Origin: VRUE01 sp963715455
Lineage (GTDB): Bacteria > Actinomycetota > Thermoleophilia > Solirubrobacterales > 70-9
Assembly (NCBI GenBank): GCA_963715455.1
Contig: OY970245.1
Coordinates: 2,356,001 to 2,420,000 of the forward strand
Direction of reading: 5' to 3'
Length of the DNA: 64,000 nucleotides
Numbering within the stretch: the first letter of the stretch is position 1; each line of letters begins with the position of its first letter. Made by a program: the position numbers and the translations under genes. Of the stretch, positions 16,954-26,159 are shown piece after piece. The notes below the pieces were generated by a model. The model saw only the letters and a program-made list of their open reading frames with translations. It was not told the origin of the DNA and made no database searches.

Positions 16954-18723
16954 ATGAAGGCTCCACTACCTTTCACGAAAATGAGCCCTCGTTCCCCCGA
17001 GGTGGAGCGGCGTCGCCGTCTCATCACCCGCGCGCTTCCCCTCAGCCTCATCGCCCTGGTGGCTTTCATCATCGGCGCTAACGTCGGCGCCTCCGGCTCC
17101 CCCGAATCCGAAGCAGCGGAGCGCTTCGTCGAGGCCTGGGAGCGCGACGAGTTCGCGGCCATGTACCGGGAGCTGAACCCCGACTCGCAGCGCAAGATCG
17201 AACTCAATGACTTCGTCATCGCCTACCGGGAAGCGGAGGAGATCGCGACCCTGCGCTCGCTGGAAGCCGACGGCCCCGAGGACAGCGAATCGCGCAACGG
17301 CCAGACCGTCGTGCTGTTGCCGGTCACCGTCAGCACCGTCGCCTTCGGCAAGGTCGAGGAGCGGCTCGAGCTGCCCTACGCCGAGGGCGGCATCGCCTGG
17401 GAGCAAAGCCTCACCTTCCCCGGACTGCGCAGCGGCGAGCACCTCGAGAGCGAGGTCGAGCTGGCGCCGCGCGCGGCGATCCTCGCCGGCGACGGCTCGC
17501 CGCTGGCCAGCGGTCCAGCCGAAGCCCGCGCCCACCCGTTGGGCAGCTCCTCAATAGACGTCACCGGCGAAGTCGGGCTTCCCGAAGAAGTCGAAGGCAT
17601 AGACCTCGAGGCGCTTGCCCGCCGCGGCTTCCCGCCCGGCACGCCGGTCGGCGTCAGCGGCCTTGAGCGCGCCTTCAACACCCGCCTGGCTGGCAAGCCC
17701 GGAGGCAAGCTGCTCGCCGTCCATGAAGCGAGCGGCTCAACCCGAACCCTGGCTGAAGCCGAGCCCAAAGCCGGCGCGCCGGTGAAGACGACGATCGACC
17801 CCGGCCTGCAAGAAGCGACAGTGGCGGCGCTCGCCGGTCGCCTTGGAGGAATCGCCGTGCTCGACACACGCAACGGCGATGTACGCGCTCTCGCTGGCTA
17901 CGCCTTTTCCGCCCCGCAACCACCGGGATCGACCTTCAAGATGATCACCACGGCCGCCGCCCTGCAGAAGGGCGTCGTCTCGCTCGAGGACGAATTCGAA
18001 ATCGTCGACGGTGTCAACGTTGGCGGCCGCTTCATCGAAAATGCCAACGGTGAGTTCTGCGGCGGCACCTTCCGCGAAGCCTTCGCCGAGTCCTGCAACG
18101 CGGACTTCGCTCCACTTGGCCCCGAGATCGGCAACGACGAACTGGTCGAAGCGGCCGAGCGCTTCGGCTTCAACTCGCCGCCGACGCTCTACACCGAGCA
18201 GATCGTCGCCGAAGTCGAACCGCAAGAATCGACGATCCCCGAGCAGATCGGCGAAGAAGTCGACCTCGGAGTGACCGCGATCGGCCAGGGCGAGGTGCTG
18301 GCCACACCGCTGCAAATGGCGAGCGTGGCGCAGACGATCGCCAACGGCGGCGTGCGCCAGCCCACCTCGGTGGTGGCCAACCGCAAGCTGCGTCCCGAGA
18401 TGGAGCCCGAGCGCGTCATGTCGAAACAGATCGCCGACGAACTGACCGAGCTGATGATCGGCGTCGTCGCCGGCGGCACGGGCAGCGCCGCAGCGATCGC
18501 CGAGGCGCAGGTGGCGGGCAAGACCGGCACGGCCGAGCTCGGCCCCAAGCCCGGCGAAGAGGAAGCCGAGAACCCCGAGCAGATCAAGGATGCCTGGTTC
18601 GCCGCCTTCGCCCCAGCGGAAAAGCCGCGGCTGGCGGTCTCGGTGCTGCTCATCGAAGCCGAAGCGGCGGGCGGCGAAGTGGCTGCCCCGGCGGCGGCGG
18701 AAGTGCTCTCCGCCGGCCTCTAA
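16954..18723 (+). CDS. Penicillin-binding protein (transpeptidase with NTF2-like N-terminal domain)
   Basis: The product has 589 residues. A single membrane anchor spans about residues 26-45. A MecA_N/NTF2-like domain follows (SEAAERFVEAWERDEFAAMY). The transpeptidase domain has all three active-site motifs: S326-xx-K329 in PGSTFK, S380-C-N382 in ESCNADF and K523-T-G in KTGTAELG. It crosslinks peptidoglycan on the outer face of the membrane. No transglycosylase domain is present, so it is class B-like. The start is uncertain: ATG 16954 lies very close to the divergent marP-like start, and ATG 16981 is an alternative. The stop overlaps the stop of the next gene. Confidence 0.92.
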   Translation: MKAPLPFTKMSPRSPEVERRRRLITRALPLSLIALVAFIIGANVGASGSPESEAAERFVEAWERDEFAAMYRELNPDSQRKIELNDFVIAYREAEEIATLRSLEADGPEDSESRNGQTVVLLPVTVSTVAFGKVEERLELPYAEGGIAWEQSLTFPGLRSGEHLESEVELAPRAAILAGDGSPLASGPAEARAHPLGSSSIDVTGEVGLPEEVEGIDLEALARRGFPPGTPVGVSGLERAFNTRLAGKPGGKLLAVHEASGSTRTLAEAEPKAGAPVKTTIDPGLQEATVAALAGRLGGIAVLDTRNGDVRALAGYAFSAPQPPGSTFKMITTAAALQKGVVSLEDEFEIVDGVNVGGRFIENANGEFCGGTFREAFAESCNADFAPLGPEIGNDELVEAAERFGFNSPPTLYTEQIVAEVEPQESTIPEQIGEEVDLGVTAIGQGEVLATPLQMASVAQTIANGGVRQPTSVVANRKLRPEMEPERVMSKQIADELTELMIGVVAGGTGSAAAIAEAQVAGKTGTAELGPKPGEEEAENPEQIKDAWFAAFAPAEKPRLAVSVLLIEAEAAGGEVAAPAAAEVLSAGL

Positions 18724-19271
18724 AGGTCCAGCGTGACCTCGCCGTGCTCCCCATCGGAGCCGGGGATGGCGAGAATCAGCGGACGCGCCTCGCTGGCCGC
18801 TTCGGGCAGCAGGAAGAGAACCAGCGAACCCTCGATCGCGCCCTGCTCGGGGGTCGAGTCGAGAATCGGGATCTGTTCCTGCGATTCGACTTCGCCGCCG
18901 AGCGGCAGGGCGTAGAGGCTTTCGCTGGAGATCGCCTCGAACTCGTTGTGGTCGGCGTCCTCGATCGTCATCGTCTCGGCCAGCGTCTGCGGCTCTTCGC
19001 TCTCGTTCTGGACTTCGAAGAAGACGCCGAAGTAGGCGGAGCCTTTGGGCGCCGGCGGCTGGCCGACCAGGTAGGCGGAGTCCTCGTTGTCGTTCGGATT
19101 GAGGTAGCGCGAGAAGATCGCGTTGTAGCTGAGCTCGCCAAGCTCGACCGGCTCACCCTCGGCGACCTCCGTCTCGTGGCTCTCATAGCCACAAGCCGAG
19201 ACCAGGAAAACCAGGCCGGTCAGGGCCAGCAGGGCAAGCAGCGGCGGGACGAGTCGGGAACGACGGGGCAT
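18720..19271 (-). CDS. Predicted lipoprotein, 183 residues
   Basis: The N-terminus is a lipoprotein signal: basic residues, a hydrophobic core and a lipobox VSAC with the lipidated cysteine near residue 27. The mature part is acidic and beta-rich with an FEVQNESEEPQTL strand pattern, reminiscent of immunoglobulin-like extracytoplasmic domains (DUF4352 type). It would sit on the outer side of the membrane. Its 3' end overlaps the penicillin-binding protein gene by four bases, tail to tail. Specific function unknown. Confidence 0.75.
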   Translation of the reverse strand: MPRRSRLVPPLLALLALTGLVFLVSACGYESHETEVAEGEPVELGELSYNAIFSRYLNPNDNEDSAYLVGQPPAPKGSAYFGVFFEVQNESEEPQTLAETMTIEDADHNEFEAISSESLYALPLGGEVESQEQIPILDSTPEQGAIEGSLVLFLLPEAASEARPLILAIPGSDGEHGEVTLDL

Positions 19272-19298
19272 CGGCGGCGAGAGCCTATAAGAGACGGC

Positions 19299-19814
19299 TC
19301 AGGGAATACCCGTCGCGTGGGGGTTGCCACCGGCCAGCGCAATTCGTTCCTCGCCAGGGGTCGGCGACTCGAGCCGATCGCGCAGGCGGCGCAGCGCCTC
19401 GCGCCAGTGGCGGGCGTAGGGGATCGAGGCTCCGGAGAGCAGCTCGAGGCCGCGGTCGACCGGCCCCGGCTCAGTCCAATAGGAGACGCGCACCGTGGTC
19501 AACGAGCCCGGCCCCTCGATCAGCTCCCAGAAAGTGGTCGAGGGGATGCGGTTGCCGCGGCCGCCGCGGCCGTGCTCAACGATGCGGTGCGGTACATCGA
19601 GCTCGGCGATTGCCGTGTCCATCCAGACGCGCCGCGGGCGCACGGCGAAGCGAAACCGTGCTCCGGCACCAACCCCGCGCGACTCGATTCGCGTCAGGTG
19701 GAAATCGCTGAGGAAATGATCGGTGAACGAGGGACGCAGGGCAAGATCGGCGATCTCTTCGAAGGCACGCTGGCGCGGCACATCGATCTCAATTTCTGCA
19801 CTGACCGGACCCAT
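19299..19814 (-). CDS. SRPBCC/START-like (polyketide cyclase-like) protein
   Basis: Starting at ATG 19814 the protein begins MGPVSAEIEIDVPRQRAFEE, the usual first strand of SRPBCC proteins. The pattern of alternating strands, a long C-terminal helix (YARHWREALRRLRDRLE) and the central WMDTAIAELDVPHRIVEHG fit the hydrophobic-ligand binding fold. About 171 residues. It could bind or act on a lipid or polyketide-like compound. It is divergent from the FHA gene. The upstream in-frame methionine at 19880 adds an unconserved stretch. Confidence 0.78.
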   Translation of the reverse strand: MGPVSAEIEIDVPRQRAFEEIADLALRPSFTDHFLSDFHLTRIESRGVGAGARFRFAVRPRRVWMDTAIAELDVPHRIVEHGRGGRGNRIPSTTFWELIEGPGSLTTVRVSYWTEPGPVDRGLELLSGASIPYARHWREALRRLRDRLESPTPGEERIALAGGNPHATGIP

Positions 19815-19934
19815 GAGCGGCGCGATTCTATGCCCGCCGCAGGTTTGACGGGGGGCCTTTACGGGAAATCCCTGATGCAACTACATGCGCGCCGCGCTAG
19901 CATCGCTTGGTGAGGCGCCGGGAAGGAGGCTCCC

Positions 19935-20504
19935 ATCTCTACCAGTGTCAGCCCCGGCACGAGCGTTGACAGATTCGCCGTAGGCACGATCCCCGGCTCG
20001 GGGACTTTCTTCTGCGCCGCCTGTGGCTCGCAGCTCTCGCTGCGCGAGAACGACCGACTGCCGGAATGCCCCCGCTGCGGGGCTGCCGAGTACCAGCGTG
20101 ATTCGATCTTCGAGTCGATGCAGGAACACGGCCAGACCGCCGAGCTGGCCGCCCCCGAGACCCTCTCTCCATCCAGCTGGCTGCCAGAGGCGCGGGCGAT
20201 GCTGTCTGGGTCGGGGCGCTACCTCGCCCACTGCGAAGCAGACCGTGAGGTCCATGTCTTTCCGATCGAGCGGGGTTGGACCCGGATCGGCCGCAGCGCT
20301 GCCGCCGATATCCGCCTTGACCATCCCAGCGTCTCCCGCCGCCACGCGCTGATCGTCTCCGAACAGCCGAGTTCGTTGCGCGTGCTCGACGATCGCAGCC
20401 TCAACGGCATCTTCCTCAACGGCGAGATCATCGATTGGGGACGGCTCGAAGACGGCGATGAGCTGACGATCGGCTGCTACCGGCTCTTCGTGCTTGAGGC
20501 CTAG
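19935..20504 (+). CDS. Zinc-ribbon/FHA-domain protein with probable ATC start codon
   Basis: The coding signature extends well upstream of the first ATG (20118). In that frame a zinc ribbon with C27-A-A-C30 and C45-P-R-C48 precedes the FHA domain. Upstream of 20118 there is no in-frame ATG, GTG or TTG before a stop at 19911, but a perfect AGGAGG at 19924-19929 sits five bases before an ATC at 19935. An ATC start gives 189 residues. The FHA domain (about 95-189) has GRSAAADIRLDHPSVSRRHA, the phosphothreonine-binding loops, and LNGIFLNGEII. It probably reads Ser/Thr kinase signals in the cytoplasm. If ATC is not used, translation would start at 20118 and lose the ribbon. Confidence 0.75.
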   Translation: MSTSVSPGTSVDRFAVGTIPGSGTFFCAACGSQLSLRENDRLPECPRCGAAEYQRDSIFESMQEHGQTAELAAPETLSPSSWLPEARAMLSGSGRYLAHCEADREVHVFPIERGWTRIGRSAAADIRLDHPSVSRRHALIVSEQPSSLRVLDDRSLNGIFLNGEIIDWGRLEDGDELTIGCYRLFVLEA

Positions 20505-20545
20505 CTCAGCTTTTCCCGCAGTTTCCGGCCACCGGCGTCCCTAGC

Positions 20546-20932
20546 ATGGGGCTTATGCACGCGGATCCCCCCGAGGTAGCAGCTGAGCGAGCCCGCGAAC
20601 GCCTGCACGAGGAGATCGAGCGGGTGCGCGCCGGGGTCGAGGAAATGCTCGCCGAGCAGGAGAACGGCGGCGACGTCGACTTGCGCCGTGAGCTCGACAC
20701 CCTGCGCGCGGAGACCGATGCCCTGCTGAAGCGCCGCGTGCGCAAGGTCGAGAAGCGTTTCAACAAGCGAATCGACAAGCTCGGCGCCCGCACCGATGCC
20801 CTCGAGCAGCGCATCGACGAGGTCGAGCAGGACCGCAAGTACGCCGAGTGGCGCATTCACACCAACACCGAGCAGATGCTCGACGGCCTGCTCCGCGAGC
20901 TCCGCACGATCGGCGACCTGCTGACGCGATAG
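20546..20932 (+). CDS. Coiled-coil protein, unknown function
   Basis: The 128-residue protein is almost entirely charged helix with heptad-like spacing (ERARERLHEEIERVRAGVEE; RRVRKVEKRFNKRIDKLGAR). It has no signal peptide. It may form a dimeric coiled coil. A second methionine at 20555, preceded by GGGG at good spacing, is an alternative start. It follows the FHA gene by 41 bases on the same strand and is convergent with gltB. Confidence 0.6.
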   Translation: MGLMHADPPEVAAERARERLHEEIERVRAGVEEMLAEQENGGDVDLRRELDTLRAETDALLKRRVRKVEKRFNKRIDKLGARTDALEQRIDEVEQDRKYAEWRIHTNTEQMLDGLLRELRTIGDLLTR

Positions 20933-20938
20933 CGACGC

Positions 20939-23900
20939 CTACTCGGTCGAGATGCTGGGGTCGGCCTGCACCTTGTGCGGGACGACCATCATGAAGTTGT
21001 CGGCGGCATCGCCGGCGAGGCCCATGACGCGTTCGGCCTCCTCGTCCTGGCCGGTGGCACGCAGCTCGATGGCGTAAGCGCCGAGCAGATCATCGACGTC
21101 CAGCAGGCCCTCGGCGTCGAGCTCTTTGAGCTCCACCTTGGCGCCTTTGCCGAGCCGCCGCTGGATCGCGTCGGCGTCGATGCCGAAGGCGTTGTAGCGG
21201 ACGTAGACGCGACCGCCGGTCATTCCGGCGCAGGCCCAGGGCCCGAGGTCGCCGAGCACGATCGCCCGCCCGGAGGTCATGTACTCGAAGGCGAAGCCCT
21301 TGGCGTTGGCGCGGTCGACGAGACAGCCGCGGTCGTCATCGATGTCTTCTTCCGGTTCGCCGGCGAGCACCACGTCGGCGCCCGAGAGGCGGATGCAGAA
21401 GCGTGAGTCGGCCGAGCCCTGGACGAAGAGCCGGCCGCGCTGGGCGCCGTAGGCGAAGGACTTGCCGACCGAGCCGTTGAGCCGGCGGCCCTTGGCCCCC
21501 TTGCCCTTCAGCACTGCGACTGAACCGCCCAGCATCGTCTTGCCGACACCGTCCTGGGCGCCGCCCTCGACGCGAATCGCGACGCCGTAGGCATTGAAGG
21601 CGCCGAGGCCCTGGCCGGCGACCGAGCCGCCGTTGAACTCGAGGCTGGCGAGCACGTCGTCATTCGACTCAGGGGGATCCTCGTCGAAGATGCGTGAGCG
21701 GGCGATCGCCCCGGCCAGCTCGGTGCCGAGCACGCGATCGTTGGCATCGGTCGCCCGCGGGAACTCGTTGCGGATCGTGCGCCCGGCGCAGATGTCACCG
21801 GCCAGGCCGCCGATCTGGGCCGAGGCCTGCTTGGCCTCCATACGGATCGGCCGGGCTGCAACGAGGCCGGCCTCGGCGCGCGCCTCGGCCTCCTCGGGCG
21901 CCGGCAAGTCGAGCGGCTCGAGATCGAGGAACTCATCCAGCGGCGTGATCAACGGCGCCAGGTCGATCGCGTCGTGGTGGGAGACCTGCTCGAGCAGGTC
22001 GTAGCGACCGACGAGGTCCTGGGCGCGCTCGTAGCCAAGCGAGGCGACCACCTGCTTGACCTCCTCGCCCATCGCCTGGAAGAAGCGGGCGCAGCTCTCG
22101 GCGGCCGTGTCGACCTCCTGAGGGGTGAACTTCTTCAGCCCGTGCTCCTGGGCCTGCTCGACGGTCTCGATCTGGGTGGCGATGCCGACGTGGCAGGTGT
22201 CGAGCTGGCAGCCGCGGCAGATCGTGCAGCCGAGGCTGACCATCGCCAGGGTGCCGAAGCCGACCCGGTTGGCGCCGAGGCAGTGCAGCTTGACGATGTC
22301 GTGGCCATGGCGGTAACCGCCGTCGGCCCAGATCTCGACCCGGTTGCGCAGCCCGGCCTCCATCAGCGCCCGGTGCACGGCGCGGGTGCCGATGTCCGAA
22401 GGCAAGCCGACGTGGCGCAGGGCGTGCTGGCGGGCGGCGCCGGTGCCGCCCTCGAAGCCTGAGAGGGTGATGATGTCGGCGCCGGCCTTGGCGATGCCGA
22501 GGCCGATCGTGCCGATGTTGGGCACGACCGGCACCTTGACCGAAACGCGCACGTCGGGGTTGACCGTCTTCAGCTCGTCGATCAGCTCGGCGAGGTCCTC
22601 GATCGAGTAGAGGTCGTGGTTATTGGAGGGCGAGATCAGGTCGGTGCCGGGCGAGGCGTTACGCGCGGCGGCGACCTTCTCGGAGACCTTCTTGCCGGGC
22701 AGGTGGCCGCCCTCCCCCGGCTTGGCGCCCTGGCCGATCTTGATCTCAGCCACGTAGGAGGAGTTGAGCATCTCCGCCGAGACGCCGAAGCGGCCTGAGG
22801 CGACCTGCTGGCCGCGCCACTTGCGGTACTTGCCGTACATGTCGCGGATCTCGCCGCCCTCGCCGTTGACACAGAGGATGTTGATCGCCTTGGCCGCGTC
22901 AGCGTAGGCACGGAAGGCCGGCTCGGACTGCGAGCCGAAGCTCATCGAGGAGATCACCACGGGGTAGTCATGGCGGCCGACGCCGGCCTCGACGCCCGCC
23001 GGGTCGACGGGCTCGCGATCCCCCTTGAGGCCCATGATGTGGCGCATCGAGATCGGGCTCTGCTGCTCGAGGTCGCGCACCTTCTCGGAGTACTCCTCAT
23101 AGGAGCCCGAGCCGTTGGCGGTGGCGATCGCCGCCTTGTAGACCTTGGGGTAGAAGCGGAAGGTCTTGGCCGGCTTGGCCTCCTCGTCGCCGGCGAGGAT
23201 GCGGGCACGCTCGTTGGTGCTCTCGTCGAGCTGAGCGAAGCCGACGCCCCCGGACTCCGACGCGGCAAAGGCCTCGGTCATGAAGATCTCGGCCAGCTCC
23301 GGCTTGATGCCGATCGAGGAGAACTGGCGGGCGTAGCCGCGCACCTCGTGGATGCCGATCGTCGAGATGACTTTCTCGATGCCCTTGTTGAGCGCGTCGC
23401 AGAGGTTGGAGACGTCGGTCTCGTAGTCCTCGACGCAGACCACCTCGACCATCGTGTAGGAGCAGACGCCGTTGGCGCCGAGGCCGAGGGCGAGCATTAC
23501 GTCGTGGACGTTGCGCAGCGCGGCGGAGCGCAGCACGATGCCGCAGCGGCGGCGCAGGTTCTCCTCGCCCGGCTCGACCTTGAAGCCCTTCAGGGCCTGG
23601 TCGACGGCAGAGATCGCCAGGTGGGGATCGAGGAAGCGCCGGTCGGCGTCGTAGACGGTGCGATCGGTGAGCACCAAGAGCTCAGCGCCGTTGCGGACTT
23701 TCTTCACCGCCTCCTGCTTGATCCGCTCAACCGCGCCCTGGGTCGTCTCCGACTCGAGCAGCGAGATGTCGACCACGTCGGCGCGACCGCGGAACTCCTC
23801 CCAGAGATCCTCGAGCAGGTAGGTGCGGTGCTTGTTGGCGATCTTGCGGTAGGTCTTGTCGGAGAGCGGCGCCATCTCATGGTGGCCGCCGAGGATCACC

Positions 23901-25609
23901 GGGAAGGCGGTCTCGACCGTGGCGGTGTCCTCACCGGCGGCGCCGAGCGAGGGGCGGCGACCGAAGATCGCCCGGGTTGAGAAGTGCTCCATCTCGCGTT
24001 CGCGATCGATCGCCGGGTTGGTGACGACGGCGACCGTCTCCTTGAAGTAGTCGGCGAGGTTCTGACGCTCCGGCGAGAGCGCCGCCAGCGGCCCGTCATA
24101 GCCCAGCGAGCCGACCGGCTCGGAGCCGTTGGACGCCATCTGCTGGACGAGTTTGACGTCGTCGCGCTGCCAGCCGAAGCCGGCGAGGACGCGATCGGCG
24201 ACCTTGACCGGCTCCTCCGGGCCGGCGTCGGAGTAGCCGGGCACCTCGTCCCCCTCCAGCGGGCCGCCGGCCCGCAGGGCGCGGTCGTAGGCGGCGGCGT
24301 CCTCGGCGCCGTTGCGGCGCAGCCAGCGCTCGCGGACGATGCGCAGCATCGCGTCGTGCGGGTGCAGGGTCGAGCGCTTGTGCTCGCGATCGATCAGGAC
24401 CAGGGCCTTCTCACCCGGGGCGAGCGGCTTGGGCTCAGCGATCATCGCCGAGACCGGCACGACGCCCGGCTCGGAGCTGAAGACGAAGTCGTCGCTGGTC
24501 TCGACCTGCCAGAGAGGGCGCAAGCCAAGCGCGTCGGAGGAGAAGACGCATTCGGAGGCGTGACGAGCGATCAGCGCCACCGGGCCCTGGGCAAAGGGCC
24601 CCATCGCCTGGCGCAGGTACATGTAGAAGCGGTGCAGGTCGGCGGGCAGCGAGCGGATCTCCTCGACGATCGGCGGCACGACCATCTCCATCGCCTCGGC
24701 GAGGCTGAGCCCATCGCGGCTGACCAGCGTGTCGATCGTGCGGTTGAGGTCTTGGGAGTCGGAGGAGCCCGGCTCGATCGGCACGCCGAGCATGCGCGCC
24801 TCCTGGCGCAGCTGGGCGATCGTGTTGATCTCGCCGTTGTGGCCGAGCACCGAGAAGGGCTGAACACGCTTGAAGGAGGGCCAGGTGTTGGTCGAGTAGC
24901 GGTTGTGGCCGAAGCTGCCGATCGTCTCGAAGCGCTCGTCGCGCAGGTCCGGGTAGTACTCGCCGAGAATCTTGGGGGCGCCCATCACCTTGTAAACGCA
25001 GGTCGTGGCGGAGAATGAGGGCACGTGCACGCCGAGCTGCTGCTCGAGCTCGATCAAGAGGTCGAAGAGCACCCGGTCGCGGTTCGAGGCGTCGGCGACG
25101 AGACCGGCGAGCTGCCAGAAGTGGGGCTCCTCCTCGCGCGCGGTCGGGCCGAGCGCCGGCGAGTCGACCGCGCCGAGGCGCTCGGCGAGGATGCGGAAGC
25201 CACCCTGGCCGAGCAGCTCGCGGGCGTCATGCTGGATGCGCTCGCGGTCCTGGGAGCGCTCGATGAAGATGTGGGCGACGGCGAAGGCGTCGTCGAGAGT
25301 CAGCGAGGGATCGTGGCCGCCGGAGCGGACCTCCTCGGCCCAGATCTTGCGCGGCAGGTCGAGCAGCAGGCCGCAGCCGTCGCCCTCGCCGTCGACGTTG
25401 CCGGCCCGGTGGAGCATCTTCTGCAGGGCGGGGATCGCCAGCTCGATCGGCGCGTGGCTCGGCGTCGCGTCTTTGCGCACCGAGGCGTAGATCGCACAGG
25501 CGTCCTTGTCCTCGACGCTGGGCGGAGAGACGAGCGGCCGGTAGGCACGCTCTGGCGAGTAGCGGACGGGGCGCTCGCCGTGAAGCTCACGGGACTGGGT
25601 ATCGGACAC
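20939..25609 (-). CDS. gltB: Glutamate synthase, large subunit (GltB type)
   Basis: GTG 25609, eight bases after a GGAGG site, gives 1556 residues. The enzyme converts glutamine and 2-oxoglutarate into two glutamates. Domains in order are a class II glutamine amidotransferase beginning at the probable processed nucleophile C38 (DKDACAIYAS), a central linker domain, an FMN-binding TIM-barrel synthase domain (GGTGAARQHALRHVG, VEIWADGGYRHGHDIVK) with the 3Fe-4S cysteines in CTICRGCQLDTCHVG, and a C-terminal GXGXG helix domain (SVGKSFAYGAQRGRL). No gltD small subunit lies next to it. A near-perfect minus-strand -10 box at 25673 suggests its own promoter. Confidence 0.96.
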   Translation of the reverse strand: MSDTQSRELHGERPVRYSPERAYRPLVSPPSVEDKDACAIYASVRKDATPSHAPIELAIPALQKMLHRAGNVDGEGDGCGLLLDLPRKIWAEEVRSGGHDPSLTLDDAFAVAHIFIERSQDRERIQHDARELLGQGGFRILAERLGAVDSPALGPTAREEEPHFWQLAGLVADASNRDRVLFDLLIELEQQLGVHVPSFSATTCVYKVMGAPKILGEYYPDLRDERFETIGSFGHNRYSTNTWPSFKRVQPFSVLGHNGEINTIAQLRQEARMLGVPIEPGSSDSQDLNRTIDTLVSRDGLSLAEAMEMVVPPIVEEIRSLPADLHRFYMYLRQAMGPFAQGPVALIARHASECVFSSDALGLRPLWQVETSDDFVFSSEPGVVPVSAMIAEPKPLAPGEKALVLIDREHKRSTLHPHDAMLRIVRERWLRRNGAEDAAAYDRALRAGGPLEGDEVPGYSDAGPEEPVKVADRVLAGFGWQRDDVKLVQQMASNGSEPVGSLGYDGPLAALSPERQNLADYFKETVAVVTNPAIDREREMEHFSTRAIFGRRPSLGAAGEDTATVETAFPVILGGHHEMAPLSDKTYRKIANKHRTYLLEDLWEEFRGRADVVDISLLESETTQGAVERIKQEAVKKVRNGAELLVLTDRTVYDADRRFLDPHLAISAVDQALKGFKVEPGEENLRRRCGIVLRSAALRNVHDVMLALGLGANGVCSYTMVEVVCVEDYETDVSNLCDALNKGIEKVISTIGIHEVRGYARQFSSIGIKPELAEIFMTEAFAASESGGVGFAQLDESTNERARILAGDEEAKPAKTFRFYPKVYKAAIATANGSGSYEEYSEKVRDLEQQSPISMRHIMGLKGDREPVDPAGVEAGVGRHDYPVVISSMSFGSQSEPAFRAYADAAKAINILCVNGEGGEIRDMYGKYRKWRGQQVASGRFGVSAEMLNSSYVAEIKIGQGAKPGEGGHLPGKKVSEKVAAARNASPGTDLISPSNNHDLYSIEDLAELIDELKTVNPDVRVSVKVPVVPNIGTIGLGIAKAGADIITLSGFEGGTGAARQHALRHVGLPSDIGTRAVHRALMEAGLRNRVEIWADGGYRHGHDIVKLHCLGANRVGFGTLAMVSLGCTICRGCQLDTCHVGIATQIETVEQAQEHGLKKFTPQEVDTAAESCARFFQAMGEEVKQVVASLGYERAQDLVGRYDLLEQVSHHDAIDLAPLITPLDEFLDLEPLDLPAPEEAEARAEAGLVAARPIRMEAKQASAQIGGLAGDICAGRTIRNEFPRATDANDRVLGTELAGAIARSRIFDEDPPESNDDVLASLEFNGGSVAGQGLGAFNAYGVAIRVEGGAQDGVGKTMLGGSVAVLKGKGAKGRRLNGSVGKSFAYGAQRGRLFVQGSADSRFCIRLSGADVVLAGEPEEDIDDDRGCLVDRANAKGFAFEYMTSGRAIVLGDLGPWACAGMTGGRVYVRYNAFGIDADAIQRRLGKGAKVELKELDAEGLLDVDDLLGAYAIELRATGQDEEAERVMGLAGDAADNFMMVVPHKVQADPSISTE

Positions 25610-25672
25610 TGCTGACCTCCCGGTTTCCACGCCTTCTCCGAGCGGGCGCGCGACGGGTTGACAAGTCGACGG

Positions 25673-25678
25673 ATTATA
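25673..25678 (-). promoter_or_regulatory. Probable -10 box of the gltB promoter
   Basis: On the minus strand this reads TATAAT, an exact match to the housekeeping -10 consensus, about 64 bases upstream of the gltB start. Upstream, TTGGAT is a weak -35 match at a slightly long spacing of 19. The call is from pattern only. Confidence 0.5.
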
Positions 25679-25725
25679 GGGCCGGCTACCCGTCGAAATC
25701 CAACGATCAGAGTTTCCCTGCAAAT

Positions 25726-25741
25726 AGCGGCTAAATCCGCT
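25726..25741 (-). terminator. Hairpin downstream of the cupin gene
   Basis: AGCGG-CTAAAT-CCGCT forms a 5-base stem with a 6-base loop, six bases after the cupin stop on the minus strand. It is short and has no U-run, so it is only a weak terminator candidate. Confidence 0.3.
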
Positions 25742-25747
25742 CCAGTG

Positions 25748-26122
25748 CTAGGCCCAGCCGGGAGCGCTGTACTCGCCAGCCGGGTGGACGCCGATCAGCA
25801 GCGCGGTGACCGGCGCGTCGGAGCGGTTGAGGATCGTGCGGGTCACCGGCGGCTCAAGCGAGGCGTAAGTGCCGGCGGGTGCGGGGTGATCCTCGCCATC
25901 GAGCCGCATCACGGCCTCGCCCTCGAGGATCACGAACAGCTCGACCTGGCCGCTCTCGCTCTCGTCGTGCTCGGGGATCTGCCCGCCGGGGCCGATCTCA
26001 ACCAGATTGAAGCCGAAGGCCGAGGTGCCGAGCGCCTTGCGCGCCAGCTGCCAGGTGGCGTCGCCGGACCCTTCCATCGTCTCGAACTCGTCGCGGTGCT
26101 TGATCGTGTAGCCATCAGCCAT
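25748..26122 (-). CDS. Cupin-domain protein
   Basis: With ATG 26122 the protein has 124 residues and begins MADGYTIKHRDEF. The cupin motifs are visible: GPGGQIPEHDESESGQVELF (motif 1, with H and E metal ligands) and the later APAGTYASLEPPVTRTILN (motif 2). It folds as a small beta barrel, probably with a bound metal. Possible roles range from sugar-binding to dioxygenase-like; nothing in the neighbourhood decides. It sits between gltB and the secreted protease on the same strand. Confidence 0.8.
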   Translation of the reverse strand: MADGYTIKHRDEFETMEGSGDATWQLARKALGTSAFGFNLVEIGPGGQIPEHDESESGQVELFVILEGEAVMRLDGEDHPAPAGTYASLEPPVTRTILNRSDAPVTALLIGVHPAGEYSAPGWA

Positions 26123-26159
26123 TTCGCCATTCAAACAGATCGGCGGTCAGACACTTTGC

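Noticed and set aside
25657..25679. Plus-strand TTGACA followed by TATAGG
   Set aside because: The spacing is 11 bases, too short for a sigma-70 promoter, and no plus-strand gene follows.
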